This document shows, one piece after another, positions 35,701 through 46,061 of a stretch of 64,000 nt of DNA; position 1 is the first letter of the stretch; each line of letters begins with the position of its first letter. The position numbers and the translations under genes are program-made. The notes beneath the pieces are model-generated. The model did no database searches. It saw nothing but the letters and a program-made list of their open reading frames with translations, and was not told where the DNA came from. This DNA comes from Magnolia sinica (lineage: Eukaryota > Streptophyta > Magnoliopsida > Magnoliales > Magnoliaceae): the NCBI RefSeq assembly GCF_029962835.1, contig NC_080582.1:73714177-73778176 (forward strand). The letters are read 5' to 3'.

Positions 35701-38700
35701 GCAAATCTTGCTACCGAAGTGAGGTAACCAAGTTCTGCGGGGCTCTATGGGGCCCACCATGATCTATACGATGTATCCACACCGTACATCCAGTTGGAGA
35801 GATTAAGGCATGAGTCAAAGAATGAGACAGATTCAAAGATAAAGTGGATCCTACCACAGAAAACAGTGGGGACACACTATGATGTTTATTTGAGATCTAA
35901 CTTGTTTAGAAGTGAATGAAGACATGTACCAAGAGAAAACAGAATATATCAGCTTGATCGAAGACTTTTATAGCCTAAGTTTTTAATGGAAAGTGTTCAA
36001 TCCCTACTATTTCTGTGGTGAGTTCACTTGAGTTTTGGATATGCCTCATTCGTTGGCTAATGCCGTCTCACCAAATAGATGGATGGTGTGGATACAACAC
36101 ATAGAATATGGTGACCTGATGACGAACTGGTCAGTGGCGAGATTGCTATTGAACCGTATTCCTTGCAAAGTTATTGATTTCTATCTACTCTTCCTTACTT
36201 TAATAAATAGAAATCAAAATAAGCTACTTAAGGCATAACTTTAAGTTCACTTCAATAGTGAGATTGCTATTGAACTAGTCAGTAACAAATCCGACAAAGA
36301 CATTTCCTACTACTTTTAGCCACATCAGTTTCTTCCATGTTTGCCCAGAAACTTTTTACAGACTCCAACTTCCTAGCGCAGTTATTGGTTTCTATCTACT
36401 CTTCCTGTTTAATGAGTAAAAATTAAGATAAGCTACTTAATGTATAAATAGTTTATCTTAAGTAACTTACTATTAATACTCTCCCTTAATTTGCTTAAAT
36501 GTACTCATTTCTAATTTTATTTTTTATTGTCTCGTCTCTTACTCATTTCAACTTTCAAGCCTTTACAAAAAGGCTACATGCTTTTGTCATATGATTTTTA
36601 TTTTTCCTTGTCTCGTCGCTAACTCATCTCAACTTTCAAAGCCTTTACAAAATGCCTACATGTTGATCCCTCACATTAAGGACTACTGGACTGAATCATA
36701 ACTCATTTTGTAATTTATTTATTGGATGGCTAGAATCATTCTGTAACGAAAAGTAATCCATGGTACCCATGCCTGCTACATGCTACCACAAGACACGAAC
36801 CGGTTATGAATAAGCAGGTAGGGCCCTTCGAGATGTAATTTTCCAACCTCAGAATGGATGTTTCACCATCGCAAATATAATACGCGAACTCCGCTGTTGG
36901 GGGCGGCTTGAGTAGTGACCCTGACACTACCACCTCCGGTAGTAGCGGTATTTGATTGGGCCACGTGCCCCGCCAGCCTCCCAGAGCGGATCCGGTGCGG
37001 TACTGACCGTGGCCCACCTTGATGTATGTATTGTATATCTCAGCCGTCCATCTGTTTTTACAGCTCATTTTAAGGCATGAGCCCAAAAAGAAGCAGATCG
37101 AAATCTAAAGTGGACCACATCATAGAAAGCAGTGGTAACTGAATGCCCATCATTAAAAACTTATTATGGGCCACCTTAATCCCACCGTAATCACCACTGT
37201 TTCATGTGGTTTGGCCCACCTGAGATTTGGATCTGCTTCGTTTATTGGCTCGTGGATACATCAAGGTGGGCCCCACTGTCACGGCCTAATCTTCGAAAGT
37301 GGACGGGAGTAGGTGGTGACGTGACGATTTGGAATGCGATGAACTCGCGATTTGACTGGTAGGCTGTACGCTGTCACGGATTGGGGCCGTGTACATACTC
37401 GGCCGAAAAAGTTAAAAATACCCGGGACCATCTCTAACAGCTTCGTCCCTACCCATCAAACCTCGCCACGTCACGACACCACGAAAAAGGATGGAGAGCT
37501 CACAGCACTAAGGCGGAGAAAGCTTACTTGGTAGGGATAGGATATTCAGGAAAGAGCTTCGCAAGTATATCAACGACGTCGCCCCGGTGCAGCACGCTCT
37601 CAGCACAGAGGAACCGGCCCGATGCAGACGGGCTCTCGAAGACGAGAATGTGAGCCTCAGCAACATCCTGAACATGAACATAGGCCTGGACCGAGTTTGC
37701 GTAGGTCTTGGCAGAGCCCGTCAGGTATTTGAGAATATGCACGATGCTGGCGTTGATGGTGGGCTGAAGAACTGGACCCAAAACCAGCACAGGGTTCACA
37801 ACAACCAGGTCCACGCCTCTCTCTCGTGCCACTTCCCATGCAGCCTGCTCCGCCACTGCTTTCCCGTAGCAATACCAGTTCTGTCCATGTAATTAATTCA
37901 GAATCAAAAGGGTGATTATGTCATTCATGAAGAATTCCTAAATCCAACTGGTTGGACCATATCCAACCAGCGGATGATTTTCAACCTACCATGTGAATCT
38001 AAAATCCAAACCGTCCAATATGTTGACCAAGATAGCTTGAGCAAAAATCAACGCAGTTCACTGGTTAGGTCCACCAAACTTATATTTCGTTGTTTTTCAG
38101 CGGCTATTCGTTGTTTTGTATAGTGTGAGCCACCAGATGGGTGGATGTGACTGGTTGTTCCATACGACAATCGTCATGAGATGCCAAACCTATTGGAGTG
38201 GTAGGATGTTTTATAAACATGACAGGTTTTAACTTATCCATTACGTGAACGGTAGTCCAACCTGGTAGACTAATTGTTTCTCACGTAGAACTTCCCAAGC
38301 ATGAGCATAATTCGTACAGGTGGGGCCCATCATTTGGTGATCCAAACCATTGATCTTGTGGTTCGAATCATGGATGGACCATGTCCAAAGAATCTCGGTA
38401 ACCCAATAACCGTAACCTTTAGATTCTTGCACGTAATTGGATGGTCCACATTCGATGAAAAGAAGTTCCCTGTTGACACTTATGAACAAAAGACCAGGGA
38501 GGAAATAGCATATGGCTCGAAATGATTTTCAACTCCAACGGCTTGGATTACCTAAAAAGGTCTGTACTCGGTTGGGAACAGGGTCATTTTCGTAATTTTA
38601 GAGCCTTCTCTGCCCCTAAAAGGAAACGGATTCGCTATTCCCCCTGCCACAAGCCCCATGGCTGATGGTCGGTGCTCTGTGGGCCCTATCATGATGTATG

Positions 38701-40764
38701 TGTTTCATCCATTCCGTTCACATATTTTTAAAGATCAATTTAGATTTTCATCCCAAAAATTAGAGGTATATAAATCTCAGGTAGTCCACATCACATGAAA
38801 AAAATATTGATTGGATATCCACCATTAAAATCCTCCTAAGGCCCACTGTACTGTTTATTTGATATCCAATCTGGTGATTAGGTCATACAGTCCCAGATGA
38901 AAAGAAAAAACAAAAATCAGCTAGATTCAAAGCTTTTATGGCCCCCAAAATGTTTTTAATGGTAGACGCTTATTCAACAATGTTTCCTGTAATGTGTTCC
39001 AGTTGAGATTGGGATATACCTCATTTTTGATATCATACCTTAAAATGATGTGTAAAAATAGATGGACAGCATGGATGAAACACATACATCATGGTAGGGC
39101 CCACAAAGCACCGACCATCAGCCATTGGCCAGTGTCAGGGGAAGTAGCCAATCCGTTCCCCTATTAAAAACCCCGCGATTTTCTGGATTCGGACGCGGAT
39201 TTACTGCGAAAACCTTTCGCAGGAAGTTCCTGAGCTTGGAAGCTGGGTGGGGCCCACCTAGGTGTTTGTGAGAAATCAAACTCATCCATCCGTTTTGAGA
39301 GCTCATTTTAGGACATTCAACCGAAAACGAGGTCGACATTCGACCAAGTGGGTCAGGGAAAATTGTGGCAAGAAATTCCTACCGTTGAAACTTTCTCGGG
39401 CTCCACATTGATGTTTATATGCCATCCAAACCGTTTATAAGTGTTTCCTATTGTGTGATCCAATTAAGTTTTGTATACACATAATTTTTTATCTCATATC
39501 ATCAAATGATCTCTCAAAACGTATGAACGGGGTGGATTTGTCACAAACATATGTGGGCCCCACTCAGCATCCTTGCGCAGGAACTTCCTGCGAAAGGGTT
39601 TGGCAGGAAATCCGCGTCCTCTGGATTCCAAATGACGTCTCACCAGTGGCAGAAACGTAAATACGGCACAAAACAACAACCTAATTCGGGTGATTCATCG
39701 CATGGACAGCGCATTCACCGTATGCAATCTCAAGGGCAAAAATGCCATGAGTTGGATTTTTAAAAAAAAAATCAAAGCAAGAAAAATACAAATCTACCCT
39801 ATGGAAATTCAAAAATTGCAAACCTTAGTGTTTTTGCAGAACTCGAGATCGCTCCAGCAGCTCTCATCCACAACCACGTCGGGGCTCCGATTCGGGTCCA
39901 TATAGACGGCCCCGATAGAAGACGTGAAAACGACACGGCGGACGCCAGCCTCCGCAGCAGCGATAATCACGTTCTTGGTCCCGTTCACGGCGGGCTCAAC
40001 CATTTGCTCCTGCACAACCCCAATACATTTAGAAGAAATACGTGAAGAGAAATACGAGCCGTTGGATTTAGTATCCGCTTGTCACAACCTCATGTGTGGG
40101 GCCCACCAATTGGATGGTAGATGGCAGAAAGGTGTCTCCCACCCCACTATCGTCGTATCCAATTGTCGAAAATCTCACCTACGGCCTACCATCTCAACGG
40201 CTTACGTTTATCTAATGGTGGGCCCCGCATGTCACTTTACAGTCATCAAACTCACCGGATCATCAGTCACCGGGGACGCTGTGTGGAAGACTCCATCGCA
40301 GCCGTTGATCGCCCCACGGAGGCTCTCCAAGTCGAGAAGGTCGGCCTTACACAAGATCAGCCTCTGATCTGCTCCTTCAAGCGCTTTCAAGTGAGAATTC
40401 TTCGGATCCTCTGCCAAAAGATTTTAAAAAAATACACAGATAAGAGATAAATAGAAAGATTTCACCGAAGATCCGAAACGTTCATCAGGTGGGGCCCACC
40501 GTGACATATCCGATCCCAAATAAAAAACCTGTTTTTCTTTCTATCGAGCCGTTCAATTTACAACCCACATCTGGGCCCCACACTACGAGCGGCACGGATC
40601 TCGCAAGTGATCGCGACAGAGGAAAACCGACCTGGATTCCTGACCGTTCCTTTTACAGTATACCCTCTCTCTAACAGAAGCTTCACCAGCCACGACGCGA
40701 TGAAACCTCCGGCGCCAGTAACGCATACGGTCTGGCCGGAAGCCGATGAGCTGTCCGCTGGCAT
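32748..40764 (-). CDS. CCR: Cinnamoyl-CoA reductase, five exons, intact
   Basis: Reduces hydroxycinnamoyl-CoA esters to aldehydes with NADPH in the cytosol, the first committed step to monolignols. Exons: 40764-40632, 40410-40256, 40009-39824, 37880-37528 and 32910-32748. All have GT-AG borders and together encode 329 residues, typical for CCR. Seen: Rossmann motif GAGGFIA (17-23), NADPH-selecting R42-X5-K48, catalytic S127, Y161 and K165, and the CCR signature NWYCYGK (159-165). H206, K209 and R257 correspond to the substrate-binding set described for petunia CCR1 (offset of 4). This separates true CCR from CCR-like and DFR relatives. V228-Q229-D230 has Gln where Arg or Lys is common. The start is the first ATG, with no in-frame ATG upstream. 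Introns are 221, 246, 1943 and 4617 bp, the last two packed with MITEs. Enzyme activity is inferred. Confidence 0.95.
33669..33890. mobile_element. Half of a GTGGGGCCCACC-family MITE in CCR intron 4
   Basis: Runs GACTGTGGAGCCCACCTTGATG...GGTGGACCACACCATAGG...ATTAAAAACTTTTTG and then stops without the mirror half. Same subfamily as 8668-8960. Confidence 0.7.
35174..35305 (-). mobile_element. tRNA-derived SINE, copy 2, in CCR intron 4
   Basis: The minus strand carries GGAGTTTCAACACGAGGTCC followed by the B-box-like GGGTTCGACACC and a T/C-rich tail. The block shared with the SINE at 9485-9620 is clear. Target duplications were not identified. Confidence 0.6.
35673..36294. mobile_element. Foldback MITE in CCR intron 4
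   Basis: The left arm GCGGATTAGTTACTTGACTTG pairs with the right arm GACTAGTTCA...TAACAAATCCG in inverted orientation. The core follows the GTGGGGCCCACC family. Near the right end the GCGAGATTGCTATTGAAC block is duplicated (36137 and 36259), so the right arm was extended by about 120 bp. Confidence 0.7.
36955..37295. mobile_element. Short GTGGGGCCCACC-family MITE in CCR intron 4
   Basis: GGCCCACCTTGATGTATG at the left mirrors GATACATCAAGGTGGGCC at the right, with a shortened interior. Exact ends are uncertain. Confidence 0.65.
38622..39160. mobile_element. 539-bp Mutator-like MITE in CCR intron 3
   Basis: The left arm GGAAACGGATTCGCTA pairs with the right arm TAGCCAATCCGTTCCC, and inverted similarity continues through the GTGGGGCCCA core. 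Flanks CCCCTAAAA and CTATTAAAA share 6 of 9 bases. Confidence 0.8.
39191..39619. mobile_element. 429-bp Mutator-like MITE in CCR intron 3
   Basis: Ends GGACGCGGATTT and AAATCCGCGTCC begin arms of about 45 bp containing CTTTCGCAGGAAGTTCCTG. The 9-bp duplication TCTGGATTC is perfect (39182-39190 and 39620-39628), diagnostic of Mutator-type transposition. Confidence 0.93.
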
Positions 40765-40892
40765 TCTGACTGCTCCGGTAGGTATCTGACACACAAACGC
40801 GGCAGCTCTATCCCGGCGAGAAGAAGAGAAAAGGGCACGAGAAGGAACTGTGGAAGCAATAAGATGGGAAAACAAGGGTCTACGTGGGAATT

Positions 40893-40900
40893 TATTTATA
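40893..40900 (-). promoter_or_regulatory. CCR TATA box
   Basis: Minus-strand TATAAATA lies 128 bp upstream of the CCR start codon. A CCCACGTA G-box-like word follows at 40881-40888. Confidence 0.75.
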
Positions 40901-40910
40901 GAATGAGGGA

Positions 40911-40955
40911 TTAACCATGGTTAAATGAGGTAGCTCCGGTTTTAACCATGGTTAA
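40911..40955. promoter_or_regulatory. Paired 14-bp palindromes in the CCR promoter
   Basis: TTAACCATGGTTAA occurs at 40911-40924 and again at 40942-40955. The two are exact copies, each perfectly self-complementary, 31 bp apart start to start, just upstream of the TATA box. The protein that binds is unknown; AACCA-type half sites suggest MYB or GT-factor binding. Confidence 0.65.
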
Positions 40956-40968
40956 TTTGAAGGATTGG

Positions 40969-40975
40969 GGTTGGT
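40969..40975 (-). promoter_or_regulatory. AC-II element (ACCAACC) of CCR
   Basis: The minus strand reads ACCAACC about 70 bp upstream of the TATA box. AC elements are the known binding sites of R2R3-MYB regulators of lignin genes, so its presence in a CCR promoter is expected. Confidence 0.75.
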
Positions 40976-41012
40976 GGATAGTGGACAAAAGCGCGGGGAC
41001 CCGCTTCAGGGA

Positions 41013-41531
41013 GGACGCGGATTGCGTCCTACCCCCGCCCGGACGGCAATCCATCCGGGCAGGGATCCGTGGGGCTCACCGTGAAGTAAGTATTTTATCC
41101 ACGCCGTTCATCGTTTTTATCAGATAATTATAAGGCATTAGATAAAAAATAAGATATTACAGGACTTAATTGCACCACAAAGTGGGGATTGAACTTATAC
41201 CATTAAAAGCTTTTTGGGAGCTGCAGAAGTTTCGGATCAGGCTTATATTTGTGTTTTCACTTCATCCATGTCTATATTACCTTATGAATAGTTTGGATGG
41301 TTAAAAACACATCACGGTTGCCCTTAGAATGGTTTCAACGGTGGTTGTCATTATCACTGCAGCATGTGGTCCATTAGACTGTGGACCTGCCAGATTTTTA
41401 GTGTCATACCTCAAAATGATCGGAGAAAATCGATGAACGGCGTAGATAAAACACTTACATCACGGTGAGCCCCACATAACCCTACCCGGACGGATTACCG
41501 TACAGGCGGGGGTAGTTCGCAATCCGCGTCC
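41013..41531. mobile_element. Mutator-like MITE upstream of CCR
   Basis: The left end GGACGCGGATTGCG and right end CGCAATCCGCGTCC start arms containing CGCCCGGACGG / CCGGACGGAT and the GTGGGGC core. The flanks share only TCAGG, so the duplication is decayed. It lies 110 bp upstream of the CCR TATA box. Confidence 0.82.
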
Positions 41532-41589
41532 CTCAGGAAATCGGTGCCGATTACGTGCGCACCCCGCTTCACCCAAGATGGTGTGTCCC

Positions 41590-42222
41590 TTACCGTGGGG
41601 CACACCTTGATGTATTTATTCTCTATCCCAGCCGTCCATCCGTATTTTCAGATTATTTTAGATCATTATATGAAAAATAAAGGAGATCCAGTTCTCAGGT
41701 TGGAAACAGGGTGTGAGGCCGGGCCCCCACGGCAAGGGCCTCACCTAATCGGACGGTCCTGTCAGGGGTTATGTGGAGCCCACCATGATGTATATATTTC
41801 ATCCACGACGTACATCCATTTTGACAGATTATTTTAAAGAATGATTCCAAAAAGGAGGAAGATTGAAGTGTCAAGTGGACCACACCACTGGAAGCAGTGG
41901 GGATTGAAATCCTACTGTTGAAAACTTCTTGGGGGCCACAAATTTTTTTAGATAAAACTGATTTTTTATGTTTTCCCTTAATCCAGGTCTATTTGACCTT
42001 ATCAACAGGTTGGATGTAAATAAACATCGCGGTGAGCCCTAGGAAGTTTTCAACGGTAGGAATTCAATCCCAACTTCTTAAGTTGTTGTTGGTCCACTTG
42101 AGCCTTCCATCTATCTTATTTTTGAGCTCAAAGATAAAATGACATTTCAAAATAGATGGACGGCATGGATAAAACATATATAGCACGACGATCCTCACAG
42201 AGACCCTGACATGACCATCTCT
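41590..42222. mobile_element. Two adjacent GTGGGGCCCACC-family MITEs, one halved
   Basis: A half element (about 41590-41700) is followed by a fuller copy (about 41756-42222). The fuller copy's arms contain CGGTCCTGTCAGGG at the left and CCCTGACATGACC at the right. No clean target duplication was found. Confidence 0.6.
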
Positions 42223-43040
42223 CTAGCTACGTCCCTACCCAGTCGGCGTCCCACCTAATCCGGAATTGGCATTATTCTCCTCGCGTTGATTCTTTGACCG
42301 CGGAAATAGATATACGAGATTCACCGTACATGTGCGAACGCTCCAGGTATTTGGGAGATCCCGACCGTTCATTGGATTTGAATCGATGTATGACTCTTGA
42401 GAAATCAGCTTGTCTGACTTTTCCTATGGAACACGTTTTCTTAATGACGGTCATCAGCACAACTGACGGTATATATTTGACGTGGGTATGGACCACGTCG
42501 TGCTAGCTTGAATTTCTTGTCAGTGCGTGCTTACGGTAATCCCCACCTGATGTTCGGGCTGGATTCTTCACATGCGTGCCACGTTGGCAGGTTTAGCGCC
42601 AAGCTCTTCTTTGGTACCACAAGAAAATGGAAAGGGTTTTGGTTGTAGGGTCAAACGATCTGAAACTTTCATCTGGTGGACCTGCCTTGTGATGTATAGG
42701 GGTCGCGGATAATTTCACGGCCAAGATGGACAAAAAAGGCCCAACCAGAGATGAGGTTATCCAGACCGTCAAAACTTAAATCGGACGTATCTCGCGTGTC
42801 ATAATGAGTTATCCCACTTTCCATATATGATTACGCGTACAAGCTACTTTAGCCATAAGTTTTAGTTTGAATGTAACTCTTCATCCGTTTCACCCAAGAC
42901 TATTTAGAATAGTTACATGTGTTTTAGTTATAGTTTAATTCGAAAACTTCAAATGATGTAATATCGTTTTCATCAATCATCATCGATCAAATCAGATTGG
43001 CTGGTGTACCTCACACTAACTGCGTAGCTGCTGTATCCAC
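42223..43040. other. Intergenic, no gene seen
   Basis: Non-repetitive sequence of mixed composition. No exon was recognised. Confidence 0.45.
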
Positions 43041-43049
43041 ATCAGCAAG

Positions 43050-43478
43050 TTCTGTGGGTCTGATTATGAGGTATGTGTTATATCTAAACCGTTCATCCAT
43101 TTGACGAGCTTATCTTAACACTTTAGACAAAAATTAAGACAAATCTAACTATCGAGTGGACCACACTGCAAAAACCAATGGCATATTGAACATCTACCAT
43201 TGAAACCCTTTATGGGGTCAGAAGTTTTGGATCAATATGAAATTTGTTTTTCCTCTTCATTCAGGTATTTTTTACCTTATGAATAGATTGGATGTAAAAT
43301 AAAGGTTATGGTGGGCTCTACGAATTGTTTAATGGTGAAAATCATTATCTCCACTGTTATTTATGGTATGGTCCATATGATCTTTGGATATGATTCATTT
43401 TTTAGATAATGCTCTAAAATGAACTCTAAAAATAAATGAAAGGTGTAGATATAATAAATACATCACTGTGAGGCCCAT
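43050..43478. mobile_element. GTGGGGCCCACC-family MITE
   Basis: Left CAAGTTCTGTGGGTCTGATT and right ATGAGGCCCATATAACTTT-type arms are inverted. Landmarks of the family occur in order. Confidence 0.6.
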
Positions 43479-43500
43479 ATAACTTTGATCTCCTTTGATC

Positions 43501-43814
43501 TCCCTAGCTCGGAACGGGCAGTTTTGCATGTGGGCCCACCGTGATGTATCTGTACATCCAAACCGTCTATCCCTTTTCTTAGATTATTTCAAGGCATCAA
43601 AATAAAAATGAAGCAGATCCAACGGCCAAATGGACCACACCACATATGAATCTTGCATTTAATGCAACTTACATTTAAAGCTTTGTGCATTTTAATGGAA
43701 CCAAGCTTATTATTTGGTGTGGTCAAAATAATCTGAGAAAAGGGATTGACGGCTTGGATGTACATATACATCACAGTGGGCCTGCCTACAGAACTGCTCG
43801 TTCGGAGCTAGGGA
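43501..43814. mobile_element. Short foldback MITE with CCCTAGCTC ends
   Basis: TCCCTAGCTCGGAACGGGCA at the left pairs with AACTGCTCGTTCGGAGCTAGGGA at the right. The loop has family core words. It appears to sit inside an older Mutator-like MITE whose right end CGCAATCCGCGTCC follows at about 43830-43843. Confidence 0.75.
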
Positions 43815-44204
43815 CGGGCGGGGGCAGTACGCAATCCGCGTCCCTACGCGTCCTTACTACGTCACGTTGACGTGCAACTTCAGAACATTTACGTTGCACT
43901 CGGTTTTCAGTTTGTACGAACCATGGTTCTGTGATCCAAGCCATTGATTAAATGTCATGTATTGGAAGATCTTGATGATCCTACGTTGATGTGGAAGATA
44001 TTTTTAATCCTGACCATCCATTGTAGGGCCCGTACAATCAACGGCTTAGATAAATTAAACATGTGCCATATTTGCTCAAACAGAATACTCGAGTACATTG
44101 ATGCCCTGATTTAGCATTATATGGTACGTCTTTGAACGATCTTAGAAGCTCGACTTTCTGCCTGATTTAACGGTTGACTATTTACATTTTGTAGGCGCTA
44201 CTAG

Positions 44205-44663
44205 TCCTTGCTCCATCATGATGCATGTGTTTCATCCACGCCGTTCATCCATTTTGCCAGCTCATTGTAGAGTATGAGCCTCAAAACGAGGTAGATCCAA
44301 ATCTCAGGTTGACTGCACCACCAGAAAACAGTGGTGATTGAATGCCATCCAACGTGTTGACTAATCAGTGCAAACATGGATGGAAAGAAAACATTCAGAA
44401 GTTTTGTGGCGGCAAGAAGATTTTAATGGTGGATACAAGATTTGAATGGTCCTTATTCGGGAAGAAGATCTTAATGGTGGATATAAGATTTGAATGGTCC
44501 TTATTCAATCACAACGGTTTCTTATGATGTAGTTAACATAAGATTAAAATAAGCTGGCAAAATGGATGGACGGCGTTGATGATACAAATACATCAGCCCA
44601 CGGAGCTTCTTCAGCACCGACAAATGGCTATGCCTGATGATACAATCCGCGTCCTCCTATTTA
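44205..44663. mobile_element. GTGGGGCCCACC-family MITE with internal duplication
   Basis: The right end ATACAATCCGCGTCC matches the Mutator-like terminus. Inside, AAGATTTTAATGGTGGATA...GAATGGTCCTTATTC is present twice (about 44418 and 44467). The left end is not clear. Confidence 0.6.
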
Positions 44664-44689
44664 AGGGACGGATTTTGTGGATTGCATCC

Positions 44690-44991
44690 TTCAGGCAAAT
44701 TGCGTCTTATCCCCGCCGGACGGATTAGCAGGGCTCGGTGGGGCCACCGTGATGTAAGTATTTTATCCTTTATCGTTTTCCTGGGTACAAGGCTAAAGTG
44801 AACCACAAGGTGGAGATTGAACGTCCACCGTTAAAAACTTCTCGGGAGCAGGAGAAGTTTTGGGTCAAGCTGGTATTTGTGTTTTCATATCATCCCCGTC
44901 TATGTGACCTTATGAATAGGTGGCCCTTAGAAAGGTTTCAATGGTGGGTGCCATTATCGCTGTAGCTTCCTTTGGTGCGGTGAGACGTGTA
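44690..44991. mobile_element. Left half of a Mutator-like MITE
   Basis: CGCCGGACGGATTAGC...GGTGGGGCC...GTGATGTAAGTATTTTATCC follows the 41013 element. It is interrupted on the right by the MITE that begins at 44992. Confidence 0.6.
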
Positions 44992-45540
44992 CGATTAGAT
45001 ACTTACAAGGTCAGTAGCTAAATTGCTACTGAAGTGACGTCACCAAGCTCCGTGGACCCACCATGATGCATGTGTTGTGTCCACACCGTCCAACCATTTG
45101 TAGAAATCGTTTTATGGCATGAGAAAAAGAATGAGATAGATCTAAAGTTCAAGTGGACCCACTGCAGAAAACTGTGGGATCAGTCACACCCACCGTTGAA
45201 ACATTTATTGTGCCTCCCATGATGTATTTTTTTGATCTAACCTATTCATAAGTTAACATAGAGATAGATGAAGTGAAAACAAAAATATAAGCTTGATCAA
45301 AAACTTCTGTGGCTCTTAAGAAGTTTTGAACCATGGATGTCACTGTCCCCACTGTTTTCTATGGTGGGGTCCACTTGAATTTTAGATCTATCTTATTGTT
45401 TTTATCATGCCATAAAATGATCTCTTCAGATGGATGGACGGTATAGATATAACACGTACATGCATCATGGTGGGGTCCACAAAGCTTGGTGACGTCACTT
45501 CAGTAGTGATTTGGCTACTGACCTTGTCAGTATCTAATCC
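44992..45540. mobile_element. 549-bp foldback MITE with GATTAGATACT ends
   Basis: The left GATTAGATACTTACAAGG and right CCTTGTCAGTATCTAATC start arms of about 75 bp that include TACTGAAGTGACGTCACC in both. Inverted similarity is high; the target duplication is unclear. Confidence 0.8.
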
Positions 45541-45938
45541 GAGCCCGTCCAGGTAGGGAACGCGGATAGCTTCAGTAGTCCATCCGGGTAGGGCTCTGTG
45601 GGGCCCAATGTGATGTGAGTGTTTTATCCACGTCGTTCACCGCTCTTCTCAGATCATTTTAAGGTATGATCCAAAAATTGAGGTAGGTCCACAACTCGAG
45701 TGGATTACACCAAAGTAAGCTACACTAATAATGACGCCTACAGTTAGGGTTGTACATGAACCAGGCTAGCTCGGTTGACTCGCTCGACTCGGCCAGAAAA
45801 AACTCAACTCGGCCCGACACGAAACTGAGTTCGGTCCGGGACGGGCCATTTTCTTCAACTCGAAACTGAGTTCAGGTCGAGTTCGAATAGGTCCCAGTTC
45901 GGCCTGACTTGATCCGAAACCCGACTCGACCTAGCCCG

Positions 45939-45942
<4 letters not shown>

Positions 45943-46001
<59 letters not shown>
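45943..46001. repeat. (TG)n(TA)n microsatellite
   Basis: Compound dinucleotide tract inside hAT copy 3. Confidence 0.95.
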
Positions 46002-46061
46002 TCTTAAATCCTTACCCTACCCATTTGAGACAGAGAACTGAGAACGCTGCCCAACCCATGA

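Noticed and set aside
40558-40875. N-terminal extension of CCR upstream of the chosen ATG
   Set aside because: The frame is open to about 40875 but contains no ATG there, and the extension lies between the TATA box and the canonical CCR start, so it is 5' UTR.
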